DNA of 64,000 bases, taken from NCBI GenBank assembly GCA_000697055.1, contig JNDT01002046.1, positions 1 through 64,000 on the forward strand, read 5' to 3'. Source of the stretch: Saksenaea vasiformis B4078. Lineage: Eukaryota; Mucoromycota; Mucoromycetes; Mucorales; Saksenaeaceae. The notes below the pieces were generated by a model. It had not been told where the DNA came from. It worked only from the letters and a program-made list of their open reading frames with translations, and made no database searches. Of the stretch, positions 27,883 through 38,473 are shown piece by piece. Positions within the stretch are counted from its first letter, which is position 1. Each line of letters starts with the position of its first letter. Both the position numbers and the translations under genes were made by a program.

Positions 27883-28709
27883 AGTGATTTATTCTGCGTT
27901 AATCCAAGGAATAGTTCGCACCTGAGTAACCCCATTTTTGCATTAAGTTGCTGCAATGATGGTTTTTCGGTATCCCATCGGAAAGCAGTAAAAATGTCCC
28001 AAGTTAAGGGAAGTATTCAGTTGAAACAAGGAATCGTTTTTGCATTGAGACTCTTCAATGATGGATTTCCCAGCATCCCATCGGAAAGCAATAAAAACGT
28101 CTCTCGATAAGAACAGGTTCCACCCAAAATGATCCATACTTAAAGGAACGCGCGAATTTCCTTTTTTTTTTTTTCCTTGGCTCTGTTCTCTTTAACATCC
28201 CCGGTAAGGATGTCAATTCATATACGTACACAATTATTCATGTTTTTTTGTCTATCATTTAGCCTGCATGACCTGTCCCGAACCGTCCTGGCCGTGGTGT
28301 AGCTCCTTGTTCACCAACAGGTAAGCAAGCATCATCACACGCTGCCTTATCCAACTTCCACAACAGAACCTTGCCAGACGTTGCATCGCTTCAAGTCATC
28401 TGCACGGCGTACAATCTTATTACTCCACCGGGCTCAGGCGCGGGCTTGGCCTAGGCTCTTTGGCCTGGTTACCTTCGGGGTAAGTAAATTGACATCAAAG
28501 CATTTTCCACTTACTAACCGTGAATGATCTTTTTGCTGCTCCAATAAATTATGCATCCATCTGGGCAGCAAGTTGATGTAAGTAAACATGATTTTGTTCC
28601 AACCCATTAACTAATGATCGCATATTCAATTATTTTCTTGGCGCAAACTTGGCTCTTCAATAACGCATAATTGTTTAGGGCAGCGTAAAAAACTGTTCAA
28701 TAAACAGTA
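27883..28709 (+). repeat. Dispersed non-coding repeat family R1, copy B (827 bp)
   Basis: Ends are set by alignment with copy C: the left end is agtgatttattctgcgt and the right end ttcaataaacagta. Near the left end a unit of about 102 bp is tandemly duplicated (units starting at 27935 and 28037, each with tttttgcatt.ag and tcccatcggaaagca). Near the right end actgttcaataaacagt can fold as a hairpin. The two ends show weak inverted similarity (agtg.tttatt against actgtttatt). No long ORF is shared by the copies. This may be a MITE, a solo LTR or a structured SINE-like element; the sequence alone does not decide. Confidence 0.85.
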
Positions 28710-28781
28710 AATGAAGTTTATCGGTCGCAAAAGCAAAAGGAACCTAATGTACATATGTGCATGCATGTGTAGTATTGAAGT

Positions 28782-29054
28782 TTACAAAGAGACGTTGATA
28801 TTCTTGTATTTTTCCACATCTTGTTCCTTGCAGAATTGCCAAGCCCAGACCTGTTTGGCCGATTCAGAGTCGCGCTGCAACTTCTTCTGGATAACGCCGC
28901 CGTTCTCGAGGGATGGAAGGATGCGTCTCTTAATGTGACGGGTCGAAACCAACTTTGTAGGATACTGAGCGACCTGCTGGCCGATTGCCTTTGTTGTCAT
29001 TGGACCATTGTTCGCAATCAAATGCTTAATTATCTTTCCACCTGTCAAGCTCAT
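28782..29054 (-). CDS. Small basic protein, winged-helix-like, function unknown
   Basis: The 90-aa product beginning MSLTGGKIIKHLIANNGPMT shows a pattern typical of small winged-helix proteins: a first helix, then TTKAIGQQVAQYP, then a basic recognition-type helix STRHIKRRILPSLENGG and a beta-type end KQVWAWQF. Codon usage looks like a real gene. Organellar ribosomal or DNA/RNA-binding small proteins can look like this, but I cannot name a family. The frame remains open for 98 further codons upstream (ATG at 29348), so the protein may be longer or have a 5' exon. It lies 70 bp beyond the end of repeat copy B. Confidence 0.5.
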   Translation of the reverse strand: MSLTGGKIIKHLIANNGPMTTKAIGQQVAQYPTKLVSTRHIKRRILPSLENGGVIQKKLQRDSESAKQVWAWQFCKEQDVEKYKNINVSL

Positions 29055-29379
29055 CTTTGCAGAATCAGAAGGACCTGAGCAAGTGAGCAGCGAAGCATAT
29101 GTGGCTTTTCGTCTGCAGGATAGACAGTCACAGGACCTCCTCCCTGCGGTGACCTCCGCAGTTTCTCCCTCTCGACTTTTACAATTTCGCCAAATCACAT
29201 TGCTCACCCTGTCTCGACCAGAGTACGTATCTTCCATGATCAACACTGTCACCATAGCATCTGGACGCACAATTCGGAGCTGCGTAGGAATTACTGTACA
29301 GACAGCTTTGGATTTAGCAGTAGCTGTGTCAGATCCAAGATTTGTCATTGGTCTTAAGGGGAAGGCTGGTGTGAAATAA

Positions 29380-31273
29380 CGAAGTTTTCTGCAGTATCAA
29401 TGCCGATAGCTATGCAAAAGGAATTGCCTTCGGATACCCATAACAAAGTTACGGGAAATTCCATCATCAGCCTGCTTTTGCCCAATGTAAGTTATGGGAA
29501 CCCTATGGTGTACTACGTACGCAAAGAGATCAGCCATATACTGGATGCTTGAGAGACATACCCTTATTCGGTGACGCATGGTTTTTGTAAAATACATCCA
29601 GTATAGAATTGACTGGTGTAAAAGCTTGTTCGAAGTGTAAATGATTTGCTGAAAAAGTATAAAGCGACAACAAACCTAAACTTCATTAAAAAATCATTCA
29701 TGAAATGCATTGCCTACCTGAGTATTTTACTGTATTATCTACGGTGATACCAGCACTTGGACTACAAGAAAGCAGGCACCCATGTCATAGATACGACATT
29801 TGTCAGAATATAAGCCCATGTTAGTCAGCCAAAATCAGTAAAGATTTGCCGACCGATCATAGCTTTTCTGAAGCCTATATGCCATCCTGTAGTCCGATGT
29901 ATATCTAAAAAGAAGTACAATGAAATATCTGTTTGCGGAATAATTAACGAGAAGATACTTATCGCAAAATGTTGTCTTTGATCATGTCCCATGATGCGTC
30001 TGTCAAGAAAAGAGAAGTGAAAAGCATGCTTAAACTTCAACTTGATTCACCTTTTTGTTGGTTTTATCGTAAGTCTGTTTGCCCGCGGATATAATTCACG
30101 GCTATCAATGTTGTTATTGAAATATGACTGAAGCAACGAATACTTCACTTTTCTAAAGGAGTACAGAAGTAGTACGTGAACTTGTCACTTTTCTCCTTCC
30201 TTATCATTTTGAACAGCCTTTCATTTATAAACAATATGCTAGTTCGTATTGTGTTCTTGCGAAAAAGCGATACTTACATCTTCAAAGGTGATGGGACGGT
30301 GGGAAGAAAGGAAGGGAGTGTGTGAAATTTTCTGCTTTTCATTGTCACAGGAAAAAAGAGGTTTCAGAAGGCAAATATTGGGAACAGGTAAAGCAGTAAC
30401 ATAATCAGCTGTCAGACGATTTGATTATGCTGGGTGCTGATGCGATACTTTAGACAAGATGCTTGCCTGGTATTTGTACGACTTCAAGAAAAGACGGACA
30501 GATAAACCATTTGAGGCATATGGACATTTTCATTTTGTTCAATATCTGCCTATTGGCCGTTATTCAGTCTTTTTGGAACAAAGGTGTACTCAATAAACAT
30601 TTGTATCTCTGATAGATGTAGCGATGCTATCTTGCGAGCTACTCCGGCGATGTCTCCGTATATTTGTTTTGTGTGATGTCTCTGATTTAGAGATGAAGCA
30701 TAATCGATGTTCCAATATGGGAGAAGCTTGCTGTAAATAGAAATATGGTAATATAGAAGAAATACAGAGGAACAAGGCGAATCTGTTGCCTTCAGTCTTC
30801 TGGATCATCTTGCATAATCATTGATTTATAAACAATAGATTAGAGTATATTGCGTTCTTACGAAGAAATAAGACTTACCCTCCAAAAATATGATGGCAAG
30901 AGAGGAAAAAGGTGTCTGAATTCCCACTTTTTGTTATCACACAAAAGAAAAAGACGCGACCGTGGTCTCAAGGCATTAAACGTTGCAATTATTTAGTAGT
31001 TGCTCTTCCACACAATTCTGATGGATTTCAGCACCCGAAATTTTTGGGTGTCCAAGAGGACTGCTCCTTGGGTGTCCATGCTCCGATTGACCAGAAAGCA
31101 AGTCACAGCAAGTGTCAAATAGGCGGCCTCCCCGCTACTGTGGTAAGAATCGAACTGCACTTTATCCGCCGCGAAGCACTCCCGGAACATGTTCAGGCAC
31201 ATTAGTCGCACGTCCTTTCCCTATATTGTTGCCGCTACTCGGCGTGAAGCTGGACGCCATTTGAACACCCGCC
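29380..31273. other. Gene-poor interval with an internal direct repeat
   Basis: No recognisable protein. A segment of about 135 bp occurs twice in direct orientation (about 30225-30362 and 30821-30956), at roughly 70 percent identity. Shared landmarks are atttataaacaata, gttctta/gcgaa, actta followed by a ggtgatg/atgatgg motif, and gttatcacacaaaa or the equivalent. On the minus strand both copies contain a GGTAAGT-type donor, so they could be first exons of duplicated small genes that have decayed. The last part is the TRAP1 promoter. Confidence 0.35.
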
Positions 31274-33771
31274 ATGCGGCTGCTGTAAGATCTTCAACAC
31301 GCAACATGGGAAGCGTAACCGTCAAATAGTTTAGGGTTGCCGTCCAGAAAAACGGTGCTGCCTCAGGTACCATTGGACAGCCTATCCTTTGGCAACAATG
31401 TGCAGGCTATACAACCAGCAGTGTACGTGTAACAATGTGCTCTATCTTCGTAGCTGACGTCGTTTCGCCTTTTATCCAGGATGCTGACAACACCGCTCAA
31501 GAAGACGCAGAAGTTATCAGTGGCAAGGAAGAAGTGTATGAATTCAAGACAGAGACCAAGAAACTTTTGAACATTGTTGCCAACTCCCTGTATTCTGAGA
31601 AGGAGGTAATGTTGTAAGCATAACCACTGTATACTGGCGCTAAACGCAAAGCATGAATTAGATCTTCGTTCGGTAGGACTGGCAATAGTCATGACAGATA
31701 AGATGATTTCTAAGACCAAGGATTTAGAGAATTGATTTCCAATGCTGCGGATGCGTTGGAAAAACTCAAGCATGCTCAGGCTGTAGAAAACATTGATACC
31801 GGCAAACCACTCGAGATCCGGATTTCAGTCGACCGTGAGAAAAAGCAGTTCATTATTCAGGTAACTATTCTAGTGAATGTCGTAGAGTAAACATATCTCT
31901 TAAGCGGTGGCTAGGATTACGGTATTGGTATGACCCTGAAAGAACTGAACGATAACCTGGGCACCATTGCTCGGTCGGGATCAAAGAACTTTCTGGAGAA
32001 GTTGGAAAAGGGTAATACCGGGGCTCGAGAGAATATCATTGGTCAGTTTGGTGTCGGATTTTATTCGACCGTAAGTCATTGTTACGTTGGCCTAGATGGA
32101 AAGACTGACGTGAAACATAGTTCATGGTGGGTGAAAAGATTAAGGTTTACACAAAGTCTGCAAAACCTGGATCGAAGGGTTATTGCTGGACAACCGACGG
32201 TCAGGGCTCCTACACCATTGCTGAAGCTGATAATGTCTCTGTGGGTACCAAAATTGTGATTGAGCTGCGCGACGATTGCAAGGCATATGGATCACAGATC
32301 GAGGTTGATTCTATCATCAAGAAGTACTCCAAGTAAGTTCTCTTTATTCCCTTGTTCCGAAACCTGTTGTAAATGGAAAACATTAGTTTTGTCGGTTTTC
32401 CTATCTTTTTGAACGATAAGGAAGTTAACACGGTCGATGCTCTCTGGACAAAGGACAAAGGCGGCGTGACACCCGAGGAACATACTCAATTTTACCGTTT
32501 CATTGCCAATGCTTGGGACGACCCTCAGTACACGTTGCATTTCAAGACGGATGCCCCAGTCTCCATTGCCTCGGTCCTCTATGTGCCCGAACGCCATATG
32601 GAAACTTTTGGTGAACGAATGCAACCCGGTGTCTCTTTGTATTCCCGTAAGGTGCTGATCCAGCCAAAGTCCAAGGGTCTGCTGCCTGAGTGGCTGCGTT
32701 TCGTCAGAGGTGTTGTCGATTCGGAGGACATTCCTTTGAACGTGTCGCGTGAACTTTTGCAAGACAATATCTTGTCCCGTTTGCGCAAGGTGATGACATC
32801 GCGCGTGCTTAAGTGGTTACAATCAGAAGCCAAGAAGGATGCCAAGAAATACAATGAATTCTTTATCGATTTTGGTCAGTTTATCAAAGAGGGTATCTGC
32901 ACAGATGCTATGCACAAACGTGAGATTGCCAAGCTGCTGCGCTTCGAAAGCTCTGCAACTCACGAGGGAGAAATGGTCAGCTTGCAAGAATATGCTGATC
33001 GAAAGAAGGAAGAACAAAAGCGAATTTATTACTTGTTGACTCCCAAGCGACAGTATGCGGAGAGCAGTCCTTATGCTGAAATGTTCCAGAAGAAGGGCGT
33101 CGAACTGTTGTACCTTTATGATAGCATTGACGAGTTTGTTGTTTCTCACTTGAAGGAGTTTGAAGGCATCGAAATGATTGCTGCTGATTCGGCTGAGGCT
33201 GCCTCTGACCCTTTGTTGCAACAGGAGCGTACCGGAGCTGGTAGTGAAACTTTGTCTGAAGAACAAGCCAAAGAGCTTGCTGGTTGGGTGCAGGATACCC
33301 TCGGAAAGCACACGGTGAAACAAGTCGATGTTTCCAGACGTCTCAACAAGTTCCCTGCCATGGGTAAGTGTGATTTGCCGTAACTCGAACTTATCTAATC
33401 ATGAGCAGTACTTGAGCACGAAAGCCCTGCCATGCGAAGGATGCTTCAAATGATGCCTGGCGCTGCTAAGATGGAAGACGTGCCCACCGAGCCAACACGT
33501 CTTGAGATCAATCCTGATCACGCCGTCATGCGAGGACTTTTCCAAATTCGCAACCAGGACCCAGAGTTGGCTAAGATCGTCACCGAACAGGTAAATAATA
33601 ATCTGTTGGTAGCCTCTGGCAATTAAACTTTGGTTACAGGTGTACGACAATGCACTTTGCGCCGCCGGCGTTTTGGACGATCCACGATCGATGATTACGC
33701 GATTGAACACACTTTTGGAAATCAGTGTGAATAAGTCCATCGAGCAAGATAAAAAGGTGACGGCAGCATAG
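31274..33771 (+). CDS. TRAP1: TRAP1, mitochondrial Hsp90 chaperone
   Basis: Ten exons join in frame to 675 aa: 31274-31284, 31335-31422, 31480-31605, 31662-31672, 31728-31860, 31915-32070, 32121-32332, 32387-33363, 33409-33590, 33640-33771. Exon 1 is 11 nt (ATGCGGCTGCT) and exon 4 is an 11-nt microexon encoding IFVR. The N-terminus [15 protein letters not shown]...GYTTS looks like a mitochondrial presequence. The GHKL ATPase follows: [20 protein letters not shown] (conserved Glu and Asn), [28 protein letters not shown]. The middle domain has [20 protein letters not shown]. The protein ends in [13 protein letters not shown] without MEEVD or KDEL, separating it from cytosolic Hsp90 and Grp94. 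Role: ATP-driven folding of matrix clients. Upstream exons were chosen because they alone keep frame with strong GTAAGA and GTACGT donors. Confidence 0.95.
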
Positions 33772-34082
33772 CTCATCTAATAGATTAAACTGTACTTCTA
33801 CCAAAACATATTTCACAAACAATCTATTTACGTAAAGAAAACGATTGGGCATAGTTGCCAATTGACAACCTAGAATAACTTCTACCATTTAGATTAAACA
33901 AACAAAAATTTAAATTATAGCCTGGTCACTAATAGCAGGACATTTGTAAGTTTTATTGTATCCCCCTTCCTGTGCAATATACACTTACCGGTAAAGCGAG
34001 TGAGTGGAAGGGTAAATGGAAGATAAATTAAAGTTATAACGAACTATGCTTTCAAACGGACTAATCCATGAGCGCTATTTTA

Positions 34083-35130
34083 ACGCGACATGCGTTGTCG
34101 TTTGTGGGGTGGTGCATGGATACTGTTAATTATGTCACCCGATGAAGCACTCATCGTCTTGGAGCTGGCCTGGTAGCGGTGGACACTTTGCAGTGCCATG
34201 ATCACAGTGTTCTAAAATAAAGTTTAATCATAATTTAGATAAGACTCTCCTTAACAAGAGGAAATTCTGTTCTTACCCTCAATTTCCGAAGGCCTTTGAC
34301 AACTACGTGGAATCTTTGGTCAAGACACGCACATAGAACATCAATGTTGATGGTGAGTTCTACCTTGAAGATGTAGATCAAGTTAAGTGGCATCTGTGTA
34401 GTACTGTATAGAGAAAGAGTTGCTTTCCTATAGCACTGTCGATTAATACTCTAATTAGTTTTGCATATGCTCACGATATATCTGGATACCCGCTAGGATT
34501 ACGTGGAGAAGAGCGCGTCGATAACCCTGGTATGACTCGCCTAGGTGTTTGAGCATACGGTAGCCCCCACGTCACTATCAAGTCTTAGTTCCTTGCCAAA
34601 TACCTCAACATCCGGGTTATTCTATTGAAGATTTGCGACGAAGCCACCTGAGTCTGAACTAGGTTGTGCGTCGTAGGATGCTCGTACAGATACCACCAAA
34701 GCAACTCTTACCTACAATAATGAATCATTAAATAGCGGCTTTTTCCAGTCTTTCGAAAAAAAAATGTGTAGTTATTTAGTCGCATCTAGCAATTTTATCA
34801 ATTAACAACTATGTCTATCACCACTTTCCGTAATGCCGCCAAAGAACGCACCTGTGATCAGTGAATAATGCAATGCGATCTCGATAAGAAGAAAATAAAA
34901 ACCGAAGACCCAAGGTGACTCTCTTAGAGCTCTCCGCTTGGGCGGAGAACGAATCTGCTCTCTACAAGGAACCCAGTGTGAAGATAATTTCAACAACATT
35001 GGAACGAAAGTGTAATGGTCCGCCAGAACCAATTCACAGGTTTATAAAAGACAAAGGAATTGTGTTAATCCCGTAAGTATCTGAACTTTCGAAAGAGAGA
35101 CCATATCTTCCGCTGCGAGATCACAGTTAC
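34083..35130 (-). CDS. Probable multi-exon membrane protein, incompletely resolved
   Basis: At least four minus-strand segments join in frame across consensus introns. A hydrophobic segment at about 34802-35040 contains ESPWVFGFYFLLIEIALHYS. A second contains WYLYEHPTTHNLVQTQ (about 34.6-34.7 kb), a third LNLIYIFKVELTINIDVLCA (about 34.3-34.4 kb), and the last exon ends GDIINSIHAPPHKRQRMSR followed by a stop at 34083-34085. Splice sites used include GGTAAGAAC and TTTTAG around the last intron (about 34.21-34.28 kb). I do not recognise the family, and the 5' end may extend to 35.7 kb or beyond, where a further hydrophobic minus frame lies (35350-35652). It could also be a degenerating gene. 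Confidence 0.35.
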
Positions 35131-36157
35131 GCTTTGAGCCTGTGATGAATTTCCTTGCTGAAGGAAAATATGGAAGAGACGCGGATGATCTCTGGAAAAG
35201 ACATTATGAGACCAACGGCTATCACGTCAGTTTTCGCAAGAAAACGATCAAGGTAGAGCGTTTTCGAAGCAAAAATTTCCTATCTGATAGCGGTCGCAAC
35301 CTTCTATATAACCTTGCGCTTGATTTTACCGAGGACTTGAAAATCTACACTACGTTTTCTGGTCCTTCCTGCTAAACTGCCTAAAAAAAGGCGAGTTTTT
35401 AAATTTGAGGGTTTTGAAATTAAGAAAAGGGAGCACTGTATGCTGCAAAAGGCCACACGGAAGGTACACATTTAGCATATTGATATGGCGTAGACAATCA
35501 ACCCGGAAGTACATGTCACCAAAATGTATAAAAATTAGAAGGAAGTAAGGTTCAGCGAAGCGTAGAGTTAAGAAAGGTGAGATTCTATAGAACACATAAG
35601 ACACATCGTGTGTAAAGAAAAACCCAAGAAAAAGGCATACCAACCACGACAACGCATCTCAGAGAACCACATCTGATCTAGTTTAGGAAAGAAAAGGATC
35701 GCCTAAACAAACATGCAAGATTTACGCGCATCAGAAGATCCAATTGCCATACATCTTAAGTCTTGTACACTTAGCAACAAACAGAATCGTTGCCCTGGTC
35801 TTTTGGACCTTTGTTGCTGACTACTCCATTAGACGATCGAATCCTATGCTTAGATCACTATTTGTCACAGCTTAAAAGAACATGGTTTCAACCTCTCAGG
35901 CAGCACGACAACAAGAACAGAAACTTCTATCCAATCATAGGATAGAAAATGCCCGGTCCTTATTCTAACCTGGAGCATAACAAAGAAAGGGATATTTGAA
36001 TCGCAGGTTGATGCCAGGATACTGGTTTTGACAAAGACCCTTTTTTTAGGCATCGATGTTCGCCTTTTAATCTCACACTGACCACATTTACATCAACATG
36101 CTTATAAGGGCTCGATAATCTGGCGCCACCTACCTATGCCCTTTCTTCCCTCTTATC

Positions 36158-36802
36158 ATGGAAGCAAGCAGTACCGGTGACACTGGCTTTTGTGCGATGC
36201 ACCCTTTTCGGTACAAACCGACAACACCTCCTCCCCCCTCGCAGTCTTCTTGGGGCAGGCCTTCTACGCCCTTCTACAGAGGGTCGTTTTTGGGAAGTGC
36301 GCAAGGAAGGGTCACCAAAAATGTTGCTATAGATGCCCAGCCTTTGCCATTTCCGTATCACAATGACGGTATATTTCTTCCAACCGCGGAAAGTGGCCAG
36401 ACACGCTATGACAGCGCGAGCACCACCACATATTTTAGACAATCACTGACACCTTTGTCTCACTCCTGCGACTATGGTTCGGATTCCCTTGATATCATTA
36501 CCTCGTACGGTCCCGATGGCGACGGTTGGCTAGACTGCAACAGAGCGATAAGCCCTCATAGTCGCATCAGTTATCCATCACGGAATTCTACTAGTGATCT
36601 TTCGTTCTTTTCTTCTACCTTCTCTTCGTTCTCGTTTTCGCAGGCATTGGAACGGCTAGGTGCTTTACGTAACAAGCTCAAATCGCCGCCACCTCTGTCA
36701 TCCAATAAGCGATTAAAGCGAGACGTTGGCGAAGCTGAAGTAGGAAATCGCCCAAGCATTTGGAAGTTTAGGAGTATTGTGAAAAGCAGAATACGCTGCT
36801 AG
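36158..36802 (+). CDS. Ser/Pro-rich orphan protein (214 aa)
   Basis: Single-exon ORF from a true ATG at 36158 to TAG. The N-terminal third is Pro/Thr/Ser rich (TTPPPPSQSSWGRPS). The middle is polar with Tyr and Asp. A Ser/Phe-rich stretch (SFFSSTFSSFSFSQALERLG) leads into a short helical segment and a basic C-terminus (NKRLKRDVGE, then KFRSIVKSRIRC). It looks intrinsically disordered and could be nuclear or regulatory. No family recognised. The length of the open frame and the biased composition support a real gene, but no second line of evidence is available. Confidence 0.55.
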   Translation: MEASSTGDTGFCAMHPFRYKPTTPPPPSQSSWGRPSTPFYRGSFLGSAQGRVTKNVAIDAQPLPFPYHNDGIFLPTAESGQTRYDSASTTTYFRQSLTPLSHSCDYGSDSLDIITSYGPDGDGWLDCNRAISPHSRISYPSRNSTSDLSFFSSTFSSFSFSQALERLGALRNKLKSPPPLSSNKRLKRDVGEAEVGNRPSIWKFRSIVKSRIRC

Positions 36803-36972
36803 CCGGCAATAAATGTTTTCTTTTTTCGCAACTAAGTACCTCTCCGTTTTGCCATAAGTTCGTTATTAGCTTTTTCCTATTTGCATATACAAATAATGCT
36901 GGCGTGATCGATTGTTCGTGTGAATGGTTATTGTGGGTTTGAAATCAGCTGTCCCTTGTTATAAGGGATAGC

Positions 36973-37402
36973 CTAGTTACGCAAAATCTCCCGCGAAAAT
37001 GTTGGACCACCGAATGTCGTACAGTAGCAAAGCTGTCTTCGCCCGGATAAAATATCCATGTGAATTAATTGTAAGTCCTGGTGCTTGCGTTCCACAAAGA
37101 TCCAAATCGAGAGGATGCATTTATTACTGTTTATAGCTTCATGAGAATCGATGTGACCAGTCTCTTGAACGAGCACAGTTTCAGTCTGGGGAAGAAACAG
37201 TCCGGCAAAGGTCAAGGAACGATAGATTGTGTACGCAAATGGGAAAGAACATGACGTGGACTTCTTGAGTAACTGACTTTTCCTTAATGAGCCTCCCGGG
37301 GTATAAAGGTGAAACGTGTGAGAACTTGATCTAAACAGGTACTCCTGCTGTTGTCACAATGCCAACAAGGGGAGCAAAGATTATTACAACATTGGATGCC
37401 AT
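36973..37402 (-). CDS. Small secreted or membrane-anchored protein candidate (about 117 aa)
   Basis: Two exons can be joined in frame: a short first exon from the ATG at 37402 encoding MASNVVIIFAPLVGIVTTAG, then an intron (donor GTACCT, acceptor TCAAG), then a second exon ending in TAG at 36973-36975. The first 20 residues read as a signal peptide or anchor. The rest has scattered Cys and no recognised domain. The join rests only on frame and splice consensus, so the model is tentative. Confidence 0.28.
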
Positions 37403-38473
37403 CTTTGTGTCAGGTTTAATTAAAGTAAGCTTGAGAATACCGAAGCCAAACAACAAGAAAGTCGTAGACAGGAATCTCCATGTCTGAACATGGTACTCAC
37501 AATATTAGCTTTCTGAAAGACATGTAGGACGCCACGGATAAACAAAAGCTCACTATTTGGTGCCCCTGACTACCTCGAAAAGCCAATGTACCCTTAGCAA
37601 AAGAGACAGTTTGACATTAATTTTGAAATTCAATGAGGCGACAAAGGAAAGGAAGTCGATATAATACAAGACAAATAATAATGGGATGCAAAACGAAGTG
37701 GAAAGATGAAATACATATATGATCAAATGTCAGAGGTTATGTGGGAGAAATAAAAAGGTCGATCAAATCGTGTGTTGATCCGTATCCGAATATGCTTTTG
37801 TAAAAATGCCGTAACCACGTTACGTTTGGTCCAGCCGAAAATTTCTGATTTGCTATGATAGTGCTGATATCATTGGTATATTGATCTCTGTCGACCTTTT
37901 GGAAAGAAGATCAATCGACGGGACAGCAATTCCTGCTGCACCGCTATCAATTCATACACCATCACCATTTACCATTCCCCTCCGCATATCTGCTTTCTAG
38001 TTGCCAGCCTCCATTCGATTTGTTTGGAAGTATTTCTCACGAAAGTCAGGATTCAGTCGATAGTGACCAAGATATCATCGTTCAGATCCATAGATGCGCG
38101 GATCAGGTCCGCTCGTATCAAACCAGCCTCAGGATCACTGAATCTCCATCGTACCCGGTTGATTCTCCTATGTGCTGTTCCAGAAGTCCCTTCCCATTCT
38201 TGCGAAAGGCGTGTACTTCGCCATCATAACCCGTGACAAGGACATCTTGGCCCATCCTCGGTATTAATTGTTCAGTAATCCCCAGGGCAAAGGCGCACCG
38301 CTTCGTAGCGGTAAATTTATTTCACTTGATCACAACATAATACTTATTTGATGCAAACGCTCATTCAAAATCAGCTATTTATTATAATGATGTGATCATC
38401 GCAAAAAGAACAAAGAAAATGAGTCAAGTTAAGATTAGAATGGTACAATTAATGATACAACATGAAAACAAAA
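37403..38473. other. Intergenic with a short repeat shared with 44.64-44.71 kb
   Basis: No supported gene. Positions about 38305-38378 resemble 44636-44704 over about 70 bp (gcg.taaatttatt..acttgtt, then ataatacttattt.atgcaaacgctcattc). The shared block lies just downstream of the sugar porter stop in one case and next to repeat copy C in the other, so it may be a fragment of another dispersed element. Confidence 0.4.

Noticed and set aside
29008..29379. Plus-strand 123-codon frame
   Set aside because: It is largely antisense to the small minus-strand gene and its upstream frame, and shows no family features.
31078..31123. ATG at 31078 encoding MLRLTRKQVTASVK as a TRAP1 mitochondrial presequence
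   Set aside because: It stops quickly and no splice choice puts it in phase with the body, whereas the ATG at 31274 joins through strong donors in frame.
32387..33771. Cytosolic Hsp90 or ER Grp94 identity for the Hsp90 gene
   Set aside because: No MEEVD or HDEL-type C-terminus, no charged linker, and the sequence tracks TRAP1 throughout.
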